The notes beneath the pieces are model-generated. The model was not told where the DNA came from. It worked only from the letters and a program-made list of their open reading frames with translations, and searched no databases. Below, piece by piece: positions 43,393 to 52,451 of a stretch of DNA of 64,000 nt (position 1 is the first letter of the stretch; every line of letters starts with the position of its first letter). This stretch comes from Bacteroidales bacterium. GTDB lineage: Bacteria; Bacteroidota; Bacteroidia; Bacteroidales; UBA12077. Position numbers and translations under genes: made by a program. The stretch is from the NCBI GenBank assembly GCA_028282785.1, contig JANQHE010000065.1, forward strand, positions 62,001 through 126,000, given 5' to 3'.

Positions 43393-44292
43393 TTACTGCA
43401 TATACTCTTTTCGTATTTTTTTTATCTCGTTGTTCGATAAGCCTGTTACCTCTGCAATTTGAGAGTTTGAATCACCTCTTTTTATCATATTAACAGCGGT
43501 CTGCTTAATCCCTTCGCTTCTAAAGCGATTCCGAACTTCGGTAAAAGCATCTTTTGTTTGTGGTGAAATAGTTTCCATAATCTCATCAATTTTGTCGGGT
43601 TCTATATCAGAAACCTTGTACAAATATAACGCTATTTTCTGAAAAATTGTTTCGTCAATCTCCTTTAGTTGGCTGAACATTTCCCTAGCCAAATCAGGAT
43701 GATTTTTAATAAAACCAATTAGGTTGTCGCTTCTTTTCATAAACCATACAGCCACTTTTACACTTGGTCTTTTAAAATGGCGGATGATGGCATGGTCTTC
43801 AATATCCTTTGTGTCGAACAAAGCATAATCAAACAAAGGAACAAAGCGTTTTAGTTCTTCAGGAATATTCTTTACAAAGCCCGAATCAGTCCATTTTCGT
43901 TTACCATGATAAAACACCATCGTAATAACAGGTGTGAGTTCCTGTTTATTTGCTGCCTGGTTCTCCCAAACATTAAGTATATATCTCAAAAGTTGTAAGT
44001 GAATGTTTTTATCCGGATAGCTTTTATGTTCATATAGAAGGGATATTTTGACGTTGGTCTTACCATAATACATATTGCAAGAAATATCCTTAAAGTAAGG
44101 TGCAAGCTCATGGTCAACATACTCGGTAGGGTCGTATTCCAATGTTTCAATTTTTAGACCTTTCAATACGTCCAGGGGTAAAGAGCCACATAATAAATCG
44201 GTTAAGTTTTCTTTGACCGAAAACAGGCTTTTAAAAAAATTATCATGAATGTTATTGTTGTTACTCTTTTGTATTTTCTTGTTATTCTCCAT
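43393..44292 (-). CDS. Rpn/YhgA-type PD-(D/E)XK nuclease
   Basis: The start is chosen at MENNKKIQ since upstream residues lack the family pattern. The domain begins DNFFKSLFSV and contains the E-x-K motif in LLYEHKSYPD and a VFYHG strand. This matches the transposase_31/Rpn family, whose members cut DNA and promote recombination. The C-terminal helices (NMIKRGDSNSQIAEVTGLS) are typical for the family. Confidence 0.85.
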   Translation of the reverse strand: MENNKKIQKSNNNNIHDNFFKSLFSVKENLTDLLCGSLPLDVLKGLKIETLEYDPTEYVDHELAPYFKDISCNMYYGKTNVKISLLYEHKSYPDKNIHLQLLRYILNVWENQAANKQELTPVITMVFYHGKRKWTDSGFVKNIPEELKRFVPLFDYALFDTKDIEDHAIIRHFKRPSVKVAVWFMKRSDNLIGFIKNHPDLAREMFSQLKEIDETIFQKIALYLYKVSDIEPDKIDEIMETISPQTKDAFTEVRNRFRSEGIKQTAVNMIKRGDSNSQIAEVTGLSNNEIKKIRKEYMQ

Positions 44293-44488
44293 TCCAAAAG
44301 TGTTATTATTTAATATTTTTTGTTGTTCTTTTTCTGAGGTATGGTATTTTCTCCTAATCCTTCCTACATTTCCACACAACTGATAGTCAGTAATATACAA
44401 ATTGATTCTTTTTAGTTTTTTTACAAAAAAATCATGTAATAGCCATATTTTCAATTACTTATATGACGTGGGGTTGTGTGGGTGGTAT

Positions 44489-44568
44489 GTAGGATGCATG
44501 TAGGAACAAATTCAGATTTCCTACATATATCCTACAGTCATCCTACTTATTTCCTACTGCGTTCCTAC
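44489..44568. repeat. TCCTAC iterons, 11-bp period (putative replication origin)
   Basis: Five direct copies of TCCTAC start at 44519, 44530, 44541, 44552 and 44563. Two inverted copies (GTAGGA at 44489 and 44500) precede them with the same 11-bp spacing. The array lies in a 413-bp gap just downstream of the primase-helicase gene. Iterons spaced one helical turn apart are typical of initiator-binding origins. Confidence 0.7.
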
Positions 44569-44705
44569 ATAAATATTAAGTGTTAGAATATATAAATAGC
44601 TATATATTAGACATCTATAATTCTTATTCTTTTCTAATGTGGAAATGTGGAGCGATTTTAGCTTAATACCATTGTATATTTTAAAACCTGTTCTTTTCAT
44701 AATAA

Positions 44706-47700
44706 TTATTGTATTATCTTTTCAAGCTCTATCCCTTGTTCTACAAGGATATTGTAGTTAAAAATGAATGCACTTGTACGGCTTTTTCCAAATGATACAC
44801 CCTTGCTGCGGTATTCAACAAAGGAGCGGTGTTTCTTTAAATACTGTCCAATTACTGCCTGGTCGAGTATGGTAATACCTTCTTTCCTGGCTTGCTCTCG
44901 ATATAAACCATGAATTGCACCTACACGTAGATACAGGTGTTTTACACTATTTTCTTTCATTACAAATTTGAAATGAACATCTTCGGTAAGCTTATACAGG
45001 TTGATTAAAGATTGAAGTACATGAAAATACTGCTCTACTTCATCACTTTGTTGCTGAACGGAGATAGTTAACCTTGCTGAATGTATAAGGGCATTTACAG
45101 CTTGTTCAAATGTGAATGGAAATTCAAGTTCCGAATGTTCCATTAGTATTTTAACAGGGGCAAGTACTGCGGAGATATTTAGTATTGTTCTGCGGTCAAC
45201 ATCGCCATATTCCTTTATTAATTGTTCCATTACCCTGGAACTGACACCAGGTTCTTCTCTGGTATAGTGTTCTTCGATTAAGGAACGGTAATCAAACACA
45301 TTACAGGTAATATTGACAAACATACCGCTTTCTTCGGCAGCCTTAAAGCTTTTTAAATCACTGTAATTGCCCCGTTTAGTATCGTCAAATTCTCCTAATA
45401 AACTACGGCTGCATAATGCAGGGTCTTGCGTTGGTAAATCTTGACCGCTTATAATACCCGAACCCCTGGGCTTTGCAATACGTGTTTCGTTTCCTCCGGA
45501 CTTTACACCAGTTAATTTACCGCTACGGTCTGCAATTCCCTTTAAAGCTTCAATTGTAGATTTGTGGATGGAATTTTTGTACTCATTGCCCCAAAACGGG
45601 TGATTCGTTGTTGAATCCATACTACGCTGCATACCTGTACTAGTACTACCAGAAGCCAGGTTGATACCGTCCTCCATCGGGGGCTTTCCAAACATGTACA
45701 TAATACTACGAGCTGCTGTACTTTTTCCTGATTGTCGCTTACCAAAAAGAAACAGTAAAGGAAAGTACCCAAAATTGGCTTTGTAAATAATATCGCTGAA
45801 TACAGTTGATATGTAATAAGCAATAAGCAATTCTGCATTACCTGGATAAATCTTACAAACTGCACCAGACCATTTACTAAAATCCCATTCAGAGTTTTTT
45901 GGTGGTTTGATGTATTTTGAGTTTTCTTTGAAAGGATTTCCACCGTCAGAACTGCCAATTTTCAAAGCTTTACCGTAGGGTAAATAAAAAAAGTGTAATA
46001 AGTGGACAGCTCCCTGCTTTATACTCTTTTCAAGTTTCTCCACACCATATTGACCAACAAACTCTGCCGTAGTATTCAGAACGTGGAAAGTATCACCTAT
46101 GCGGATTTGGCTCTCAGGTGGAATAATCTCAAACTCATCCATATCCTTAATTTGCGTGGCATGGGTTGTTATGCCATATTCATCAATATTATGAAATGTT
46201 CTATCATAATATAATCCGTTAGCGAACACCCAAAAATTGTTTTTAATGTCATAGCCTACACGTTCTAACTCTTTTGCTTCTGGTATGCCAAGCAATTTTA
46301 CATTTTTAATATTGTCAAGCTGACTGTCATTTCCATACCAAAAGAAACCATGCCTACGATGAACCTGTTTTTTGAAGGATGCAGGGGTACAAAAGTCATC
46401 CGATGATATTATGGCCAGGCGTTTTCTTCCGTACTGGCTAACCAAGCGAAGTACATACTTTAAGTCAGTCCTGCCTTGTGGGTCTTTGTGAAAGACACAA
46501 AAAAGAGCCTCGAAAGTGAAGTTGGAAATTTGTTTTGGGTTTTTGCCTTCTACCGTCCAGTATGCACCTTCATTCTCATAGAATTGATTTTGTAATAAGT
46601 TTTCTTGCTGTTCCTTTTTCAGCTTGATAATATCGGAAATACTTTCTTGCTTCTTTTTCTTTTTAATCTCTTTCTTTCCATTGCTTTTATTGTGTTCGGT
46701 TAAAGCATCCTGCCAGGCTTTTTTCGGTTTGATTTGCTCAGAAAGAAAGTCTATGTAAACTTCCTGTGTTGACTTATCATAGCAGGCTACAAGTGAAGCA
46801 ATCTTTTTAATAACCTCCGATTTTTTTAACGGGTCATTCGCAAATTTTTCGGCATAGGTTTCTGTCTTTGTAACCAGGTAATCCGTTTGCTTTTCGTAAT
46901 ACTGGAGAAACACTTCTTTTGAGGTGAATGTAGAATCGGGGTCTTGTTTCTCCGGAAGTTCTATAATGGAGACATTGAATTTGTTTTTAATTAGAATCTC
47001 GGCATTTCGGTCGGAGGCTACCTTTCCGGCATTATCACCATCATAGATTAGTGTTGCTTTGTTTGTGTATCGCTTTAGGAGCTTCGCTTGTTCCTGTGTA
47101 AGGGCAGTTCCTCCCGTTGCTACAGAGTTAGCTATCTCTATTGAGTGTAGCCTTAACACATCGGTATAACCTTCTACAATAAAGGCTCTATCTTCGCTTT
47201 TTATTGCAAACCTGGCAACATTCAGGGCATAAAGTTCATTGCTTTTATGGTAAATAGGACTTTCGTGAGTATTAAGGTATTTCGCTTTGGACTTATTTGT
47301 TAAATCTCGTCCTGCAAAGGCAATCGTCTGACCTCGTGAATTGGAAACAGGGAAAATGAGCCTATTACGAAAGAAGTCATAAAGACCATTGCCGTTACTC
47401 TTTAACACTCCAATTTCTTCTAAAATCTCTGCCTTTAGTCCTTTTTCTCTTGAATGAACCAGGAGAGCATTATCACCAGGAGCATACCCGATATTAAAAC
47501 CGCTCTCTTTGAGAATTGGAAGGTTACGCTGTTCAATGTATTCCTTTGCTTCTTTTTGGGTTACTTGTTCCAGGAAAAACTTCTCGACAATACTGCAAGC
47601 TATTTTTAGGCTTTCCTCATGCTTGTACCGTGCTTCATCAAAGTTGGTGCTTTTTTTCCATTCAAAATCGAGGTTCAATTTCTTTGCACCTATTTCAACG

Positions 47701-47942
47701 GCTTCCTTAAACTCAACTGCTTCACTTTCTTTAATAAACTCGATAGCGTTACCTCCCTTTCCGCACCCGAAACATTTGTAAATTCCCTTTGCCGGTGATA
47801 CACTAAACGAAGCTGTTTTTTCATTGTGAAAGGGGCAACAAGCTTTATAATTGCTACCACTTCTTTTTAGCTTGATATAGCTTTCAATAATGGCTAGTAT
47901 GTCCCCGTTTATTTGTTCTATTACCTTGTTTGCATCCATCAA
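44706..47942 (-). CDS. DnaG-type primase fused to SF3/D5-like helicase, 1078 aa
   Basis: A CHC2-type zinc finger (CCPFHNEK ... CFGCGKGG, about 37-65) is followed by a TOPRIM primase domain with VEGYTDV and YDGDNAGK (about 255-305). A C-terminal P-loop helicase has GKRQSGKST (about 735) and an RSL...EF sensor-like region. It primes and unwinds element DNA. It is the only replication protein seen; polymerase must come from the host. The downstream iterons support self-replication. Confidence 0.9.
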   Translation of the reverse strand: MMDANKVIEQINGDILAIIESYIKLKRSGSNYKACCPFHNEKTASFSVSPAKGIYKCFGCGKGGNAIEFIKESEAVEFKEAVEIGAKKLNLDFEWKKSTNFDEARYKHEESLKIACSIVEKFFLEQVTQKEAKEYIEQRNLPILKESGFNIGYAPGDNALLVHSREKGLKAEILEEIGVLKSNGNGLYDFFRNRLIFPVSNSRGQTIAFAGRDLTNKSKAKYLNTHESPIYHKSNELYALNVARFAIKSEDRAFIVEGYTDVLRLHSIEIANSVATGGTALTQEQAKLLKRYTNKATLIYDGDNAGKVASDRNAEILIKNKFNVSIIELPEKQDPDSTFTSKEVFLQYYEKQTDYLVTKTETYAEKFANDPLKKSEVIKKIASLVACYDKSTQEVYIDFLSEQIKPKKAWQDALTEHNKSNGKKEIKKKKKQESISDIIKLKKEQQENLLQNQFYENEGAYWTVEGKNPKQISNFTFEALFCVFHKDPQGRTDLKYVLRLVSQYGRKRLAIISSDDFCTPASFKKQVHRRHGFFWYGNDSQLDNIKNVKLLGIPEAKELERVGYDIKNNFWVFANGLYYDRTFHNIDEYGITTHATQIKDMDEFEIIPPESQIRIGDTFHVLNTTAEFVGQYGVEKLEKSIKQGAVHLLHFFYLPYGKALKIGSSDGGNPFKENSKYIKPPKNSEWDFSKWSGAVCKIYPGNAELLIAYYISTVFSDIIYKANFGYFPLLFLFGKRQSGKSTAARSIMYMFGKPPMEDGINLASGSTSTGMQRSMDSTTNHPFWGNEYKNSIHKSTIEALKGIADRSGKLTGVKSGGNETRIAKPRGSGIISGQDLPTQDPALCSRSLLGEFDDTKRGNYSDLKSFKAAEESGMFVNITCNVFDYRSLIEEHYTREEPGVSSRVMEQLIKEYGDVDRRTILNISAVLAPVKILMEHSELEFPFTFEQAVNALIHSARLTISVQQQSDEVEQYFHVLQSLINLYKLTEDVHFKFVMKENSVKHLYLRVGAIHGLYREQARKEGITILDQAVIGQYLKKHRSFVEYRSKGVSFGKSRTSAFIFNYNILVEQGIELEKIIQ

Positions 47943-48233
47943 CTACCAGTTTTTTTCAGAAAACAACTGGCGATTATTGCTATCAAGGCTCATGTAAAAC
48001 TCATAAATATTACCCCGAAACTCATAAAACTTGCCTAATAAATGAAAGCCCATTGAATCACCCCAAATCTTATCAAAGAGGACTGCTATATTTTTTCTTG
48101 AATCTTCAATCATTTTTTGAACTTCTGAGCCGTCAAACGGGATTGAGGCGTAACCGCTCTTTTCATAAAAACTTTTTATTCTGCTATCGAAATAAAAAAG
48201 CTTTGATACAGTATTTGGATATAAAGCTGTCAT
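47943..48233 (-). CDS. Hypothetical 96-aa protein
   Basis: The alpha/beta protein has an FYEKSGYASIPFDG segment. Its stop is directly adjacent to the primase start. It is probably a small replication or control accessory; no family is recognised. Confidence 0.55.
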   Translation of the reverse strand: MTALYPNTVSKLFYFDSRIKSFYEKSGYASIPFDGSEVQKMIEDSRKNIAVLFDKIWGDSMGFHLLGKFYEFRGNIYEFYMSLDSNNRQLFSEKNW

Positions 48234-48243
48234 ATTTATTAGT

Positions 48244-48774
48244 TTAAAATTGAATCTTTAATTGCCTTTTATTTGATAGCCACTGTTCAAAGGTCAGTTC
48301 CTTAACCTGGTTAAGTGTTTTTCGGGCATCGTCCAATTCTTTTTTTGCCTGGCTGTAATCGGTACGGATGCGTTCGACTTCTTCAAGTTGCTTCTCTAAG
48401 GCAATTTGCTTTTGCTCTAAAAACTCTGATTGGTCGGTAAAGTGGTTGAATAGTGCGGTATAACAATCTTGCTTGTATTTTAATACGTTTTCCTGTGATT
48501 CTGTCTTTACATTCCTGGGATTAATCGTAAACATCCAACCAAAAATGTACATATAGGGAAGGCAAAACATATCATACTTTTTACCATCTGAGCCAGTTGC
48601 GGGCTTTAGGTCTGCAACTGAACTAAGAATACCATCATTTTTTATCTTATCCATCTGGCGTTTGTGGTCTATACCCATAGCCTGACAAATTGGACGAATT
48701 GGCACAAACTTTTCAGCTCCATCGAGCAGAAGAATGTTTTCATTGTTAATTTTTGCTACTGTTTTTGTATTCAT
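48244..48774 (-). CDS. Phage antirepressor (P22_AR_N-like)
   Basis: The start is taken at MNTKTVAKIN. The N-terminal domain (FVPIRPICQAMGIDHKRQ ... MFCLPYMYIFGWMFTIN) matches P22-type antirepressors, and a coiled coil forms the C-terminal half. Such proteins relieve phage repression during induction. Confidence 0.8.
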   Translation of the reverse strand: MNTKTVAKINNENILLLDGAEKFVPIRPICQAMGIDHKRQMDKIKNDGILSSVADLKPATGSDGKKYDMFCLPYMYIFGWMFTINPRNVKTESQENVLKYKQDCYTALFNHFTDQSEFLEQKQIALEKQLEEVERIRTDYSQAKKELDDARKTLNQVKELTFEQWLSNKRQLKIQF

Positions 48775-48835
48775 AATCGTTCGTTTAATATTTATATAAG
48801 CAGGGCTGCCCTTGCCCAACCCTGCCTGAACCTAG

Positions 48836-49153
48836 CTAATTATCAAGGGTGGTTATTAAATCCTTTATGTCTTCGGGAGAAAAACAAATGTGTTTTTTAT
48901 CGCTCATTGCTGCGGTTAACTCCACTCTTGCAATGAGGCTGTCTTTCCATGTTGAAATCATATAAATTGCAAAACAGCTCTCTAAACAGTCTAACCGAAA
49001 CTTTAATTTCTCGCTCCAACTGTTTTCAATGTTTTCTTTTTCTTCAGGGAGAATAATTTTAAACCCCTGGTTAGCAATGAAAGCTTTAATGCGTTTCAGT
49101 TCATCTAAATCGGTATCGTAATGAACTCCGGAGATGTATATATTCATAGTCAA
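48836..49153 (-). CDS. DUF4406 family protein
   Basis: The fold resembles nucleoside 2-deoxyribosyltransferases: MNIYISGVHYD, a W-x-x-RLDCLESCFAIYMI core and ARVELTAAM. The family is common in Bacteroidota phages. It may act on nucleotides; the true start may be the second Met (49147). Confidence 0.75.
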   Translation of the reverse strand: MTMNIYISGVHYDTDLDELKRIKAFIANQGFKIILPEEKENIENSWSEKLKFRLDCLESCFAIYMISTWKDSLIARVELTAAMSDKKHICFSPEDIKDLITTLDN

Positions 49154-49166
49154 AAAATACTTGGGA

Positions 49167-49352
49167 TTATGGAGAGCCTAAATGCTCGTATATCTTCTGT
49201 ACCTGCTTTGGGGTGAAAGTCTTTCCCCGGTATTCGCCTAATTCACCTTTTAATGGTTCAATCCATTTTTTAAATGTCTTCAAACTAACATTGTAAGCTT
49301 CTGCTAATTGGATTTTGCTCTGAGCAACAGCTTTTATGTTGTTTTCCATCAT
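49167..49352 (-). CDS. Small HTH protein, DUF4248-like
   Basis: The 61-aa protein contains IQLAEAYNVSLKTFKKWI and a FTPKQVQKIYEHLG end, like short DUF4248 regulators. It directly abuts the next HTH gene. Confidence 0.6.
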   Translation of the reverse strand: MMENNIKAVAQSKIQLAEAYNVSLKTFKKWIEPLKGELGEYRGKTFTPKQVQKIYEHLGSP

Positions 49353-49634
49353 TTAGAGATGATTAAGCTTTGCTTCTTCTTTTAACCGATTTATTTCACT
49401 TGCGAATATTTGCCATGAGCCACCTTTAAATTCTTGTCTGGCTTTAAGCATGTTTTTCTTGCAATAATGAATAACAGTGGTATAAGGCATACCAGTTAAC
49501 TTGCTGAACTGTGTTGGAGTATAAAATTCAGGCTTGTCTTTTTCCGATAACCGATGAATCTCGCTTATAATCTTCTCTGAAAAACTGTTTAGGTCGGCCA
49601 CTGTTACCAAGTTGTTTAAATCCTCTTTCTGCAT
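49353..49634 (-). CDS. Excisionase-like HTH protein
   Basis: A coiled N-terminus is followed by a winged-HTH (FYTPTQFSKLTGMPYTTVIHY, then a WQIFASEINRL wing-like end). This is the layout of Bacteroidota excisionase/helix-turn-helix proteins. Its location near the integrase supports directionality control. The start is taken at MQKEDLNN. Confidence 0.7.
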   Translation of the reverse strand: MQKEDLNNLVTVADLNSFSEKIISEIHRLSEKDKPEFYTPTQFSKLTGMPYTTVIHYCKKNMLKARQEFKGGSWQIFASEINRLKEEAKLNHL

Positions 49635-49795
49635 ATTTGTATGTTTTAATTCTACGTCAATTTGTAGGCGAACATACATTTGCTTTAAATACGAAAAAAG
49701 GGACAGTGGGGGATATCCCCCCTTGTCCCCCTTTGGTAACTAACGGAATTTCAGATTGTAATAAAATTTATTTTTTTGAAAAAAAATTACAAATA

Positions 49796-50593
49796 CTATG
49801 AGCTATTGTCTCTGGATAACTCATCAAATAGTGATTCTATCCGAAGTTTTACCGTGTCATTCACTTCCGTAAAGTGTTTTCTGATTTGACTGGCTCGTGG
49901 AGAACTAGTCCTTTTTGTCGAAAAGTTGTCGGCCAATAACCTGGACAAATGAGAACGATTAAAGTCCGGTTCTTCTGTCACTTTTTGCATAATCTTAAAC
50001 GAGAGATATGATAACTCAGGACTAGAGAGACTAATTTTAAATTTCTCGAAACAGTAACAACTGGAGGTATCTACATCAATCCCGTCATTTGAGGCTACGA
50101 GCTTTAAAACATCAATAGCATTTTCAATTTTATCAATACGCAACTGAAAAGCGATATAAAGCTTTTGGTATTCCTTTCTAGCTTTAATGAGGTACTTCCT
50201 TCGGAAATATCGGGGAAAACAGTATTTAAACCTTACCTTTTGTTTTGATATACAATCGTGACTTCGGGATATGATTTGCTGAAACTGTTTATCTAATAAT
50301 TCTTTTGTAAAAAGAAATTCATCGTGCAGGTTATAGATAAAAGCTTTTCTTGACTGTTTAGTATTTAGCTTAAAAGGTAAACTTTGCATTTCTTTTCTAA
50401 ACTCACGCAAGTATTCATCTAGCACTTGATTGTATTTATGTTCACAAGAAAATTTCTCTTTAATTGTTAAGTAAGGTTTTCTAAACTTTTTTAAGTATTT
50501 CACCTCAATTTTTCCTATCATTTTAATAAAATCATATACGAACATTAATTTATAGTTTAAATCGGTTAATAAATAAATTAACATTACTTGCAA
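49796..50593 (-). CDS. Hypothetical helical basic protein near the integrase
   Basis: The product is rich in Lys/Arg and helical. Its C-terminal segment (SYLSFKIMQKV ... FNRSHLSRLLADNFSTKRT) resembles uncharacterised proteins next to Bacteroidota integrases. It may be a DNA-binding control protein. The start is uncertain (internal Met near 50545 is an alternative). Iterons lie just upstream of it. Confidence 0.55.
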   Translation of the reverse strand: MQVMLIYLLTDLNYKLMFVYDFIKMIGKIEVKYLKKFRKPYLTIKEKFSCEHKYNQVLDEYLREFRKEMQSLPFKLNTKQSRKAFIYNLHDEFLFTKELLDKQFQQIISRSHDCISKQKVRFKYCFPRYFRRKYLIKARKEYQKLYIAFQLRIDKIENAIDVLKLVASNDGIDVDTSSCYCFEKFKISLSSPELSYLSFKIMQKVTEEPDFNRSHLSRLLADNFSTKRTSSPRASQIRKHFTEVNDTVKLRIESLFDELSRDNSS

Positions 50594-50786
50594 AAAACCA
50601 CCGTTGTTGCCTTAATCCCACAAAAAAGATGTATATGATTCCGCGTTCCTGATAATAACTACGCTACGTTATAAGGAAATTTTGTTGAGTAGGACTGACA
50701 GTATAAAGTTAGCTTTTTATGCATATTCAGATACAAAAATTGTAGATATTGTAATTACAAATACGAATTAGGTACACTAAAGTATA

Positions 50787-50836
50787 GTAAGTGCCAGTAA
50801 AGGCTAGTAAAAGCATGTAAAGGCAGGTATTACCAT
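50787..50836. repeat. Tandem 10-bp iterons (consensus GTAAAGGCTA)
   Basis: Five adjacent 10-bp units start at 50787, 50797, 50807, 50817 and 50827. The first four begin GTAA and keep a GC at positions 7-8; the fifth is degenerate. They lie between the integrase 3' end and the gene at 49796. They may be excisionase, regulator or initiator sites. Confidence 0.65.
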
Positions 50837-50882
50837 AACCGATTGTAAATTTCATTACGATAATACCCGTGTCTTACAAGTC

Positions 50883-52271
50883 TTATGAAACCTTATAAAC
50901 AAAACTATTGGAGCAGTAAGGGCAAACTATTGGTAGGCTATTAAGTCTTATAATACCTTTTTCAAATGACATGACAACATTTTCACAACTGGAGCAAGTA
51001 ACCTGTTCTTGGGATTCCGATGTTATTTCGTTTTCCATTAATTTATCCCATTTGTCCATTTCTTTATCTCTCAGTTCGTCTACTATATGGGCGTACCTTT
51101 GAGTTGTCGAGAGTTCCGAATGCCCTAAAATATCACTTACAACTTCAATTTTTATCCCAAGCATCAGCGAAACCACTGCAAACGTATGCCTGGCTGTATG
51201 AAAAGTAATATGTTTGTCTATTCCTGCGATTTTTGCAATTTCCTTCAGGCAATTGTTGGTGTGCGAGTTTTCATATACAGGGTCTTCAAATACTAATCCC
51301 CGTTCCCTTAAATCCAATAACGATAATAGTCTTTTTCTTATTGGTATTCTGACCGTCTTACGTTTACCTAACCGTCCCTTTTGTACTTCGATAACGATGT
51401 ACCCATTTTTAAAGTGTTCTTTAGTTTTCAATCGCTTAATATCGGAAAATCGCAAACCGCAATTGCAGGAAGCAAGGTAATACCTTAATACGTTTTGATA
51501 AGTCAAACCTATGGGATAATTCCTCATTAAATGGTTTGTATGCTTTTTATTGTTTTTCTTTATTATCTTCTTTAATTCCCCACTTTCATATAATTGGTGT
51601 AAGCTCAACAGTTCATCGGGCATCAAAAAGTCAATATCAACTTTTTTAGGCTGCCCTATTACAAAGTTATCAAATGGGTATTTGCTTATTGCTCCATCAC
51701 TATAAAGCTTTTTGGTATATTTTCTCAAAAAACTCATTACATGGAATATCGTATTGTCAGAATACCCCTCATTTTTAAGAAAAAACGACAATTCATCTAG
51801 GAACTTTTTATTAATGTCGTGTATTGATAACTTACTTTTATATGACTGCACTACTTTTTTCTGGTCTTCCCAATACTTTATCGTGCCATCCGCCAGTTTG
51901 GTATATTTCTTCTCGTATTTTAAAGTATCATCTACGAAGCTGTAAAAACAGGTTGTCTTTACTTTACCTGTGCTATTATTATATTCAATTTTTAGTTTAG
52001 CAAAAGTTAATACTTCGTGCCTTTTTGAGTATTCTTCAAAAATGTCTTGTACAACTTTCTTTTCCCTGGTGAGAAAAGTATCATAAGTGCTGTAACCTTT
52101 AATACCTTGTTTGACGCTTTTCTTTTCCTTGTCGTAATGGTCAACGTTTATTCTTTTGCCAAGATTCAGGTAGTCGTGTTTACCATTAATAGATATTCTG
52201 AAGGTCATCGGAATAGTATTATCTGATTTAACATAACCTGTTTTGCAATCAAAATTTATTGTGTACCGCAT
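50883..52271 (-). CDS. Tyrosine integrase with C-terminal zinc ribbon
   Basis: An arm-binding N-terminal region and a core-binding SAM-like domain (about 130-215) precede the catalytic domain. That domain has Arg in CGLRFSDI, the HTARH box, and the LGHSELSTTQRYAH end carrying the nucleophile Tyr. A C-terminal zinc-ribbon-like extension (CSSC ... CPYC) is unusual. It integrates the element into tRNA-Arg at the adjacent att core. Confidence 0.92.
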   Translation of the reverse strand: MRYTINFDCKTGYVKSDNTIPMTFRISINGKHDYLNLGKRINVDHYDKEKKSVKQGIKGYSTYDTFLTREKKVVQDIFEEYSKRHEVLTFAKLKIEYNNSTGKVKTTCFYSFVDDTLKYEKKYTKLADGTIKYWEDQKKVVQSYKSKLSIHDINKKFLDELSFFLKNEGYSDNTIFHVMSFLRKYTKKLYSDGAISKYPFDNFVIGQPKKVDIDFLMPDELLSLHQLYESGELKKIIKKNNKKHTNHLMRNYPIGLTYQNVLRYYLASCNCGLRFSDIKRLKTKEHFKNGYIVIEVQKGRLGKRKTVRIPIRKRLLSLLDLRERGLVFEDPVYENSHTNNCLKEIAKIAGIDKHITFHTARHTFAVVSLMLGIKIEVVSDILGHSELSTTQRYAHIVDELRDKEMDKWDKLMENEITSESQEQVTCSSCENVVMSFEKGIIRLNSLPIVCPYCSNSFVYKVS

Positions 52272-52307
52272 AATTCTTTAATTTACAATGTAATATTACT
52301 AAAAAAA

Positions 52308-52327
52308 TTTGTGAGATATTTGTGAGA
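52308..52327 (+). repeat. Right arm-type repeats (TTTGTGAGA x2)
   Basis: Two direct copies lie 11 bp apart in the same orientation as at 4537-4556, just upstream of the integrase start and 114 bp from the attR core. They may also overlap the integrase promoter, allowing autoregulation. Confidence 0.65.
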
Positions 52328-52440
52328 CGAAACTGTAAATATTGTAGAAAAATCTACAAATACGCTAAAATAGCATTTTGTAATTGTCTCATTATTAGAC
52401 TTATTGTAAATTTAAGGATAATGACAGATAAAAAACGATT

Positions 52441-52451
52441 GTTTAGGAAAC
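52441..52451. other. attR core (GTTTAGGAAAC)
   Basis: The core is identical to that at 4441-4451. Element sequence lies on the left and the tRNA 5' half lies on the right. Confidence 0.8.

Larger units (their letters stand above)
4441..52451. mobile_element. Integrated virus-like element of about 48.0 kb in tRNA-Arg
   Basis: The limits are set by the 11-bp direct repeat GTTTAGGAAAC that splits a tRNA-Arg(CCU) gene into a 3' half on the left and a 5' half on the right. A tyrosine integrase lies just inside the right end, and paired TTTGTGAGA repeats lie near both ends. The content is viral: primase-helicase, antirepressor, holin, GH108 lysozyme, fibre and many membrane and basic proteins. There are no conjugation genes, and no terminase, portal or tail genes can be recognised. 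Cargo includes a kinase/HEPN operon, toxin-antitoxin genes and a TonB receptor operon. Confidence 0.88.

Noticed and set aside
50787-50836. CRISPR array
   Set aside because: The units are contiguous 10-bp iterons with no spacers, and there are no cas genes.
4441-52451. Conjugative element (ICE)
   Set aside because: No relaxase, VirB4/TraG-like ATPase, coupling protein or Tra genes are seen; the P-loop protein at 7369 is RecA/RadA-like.
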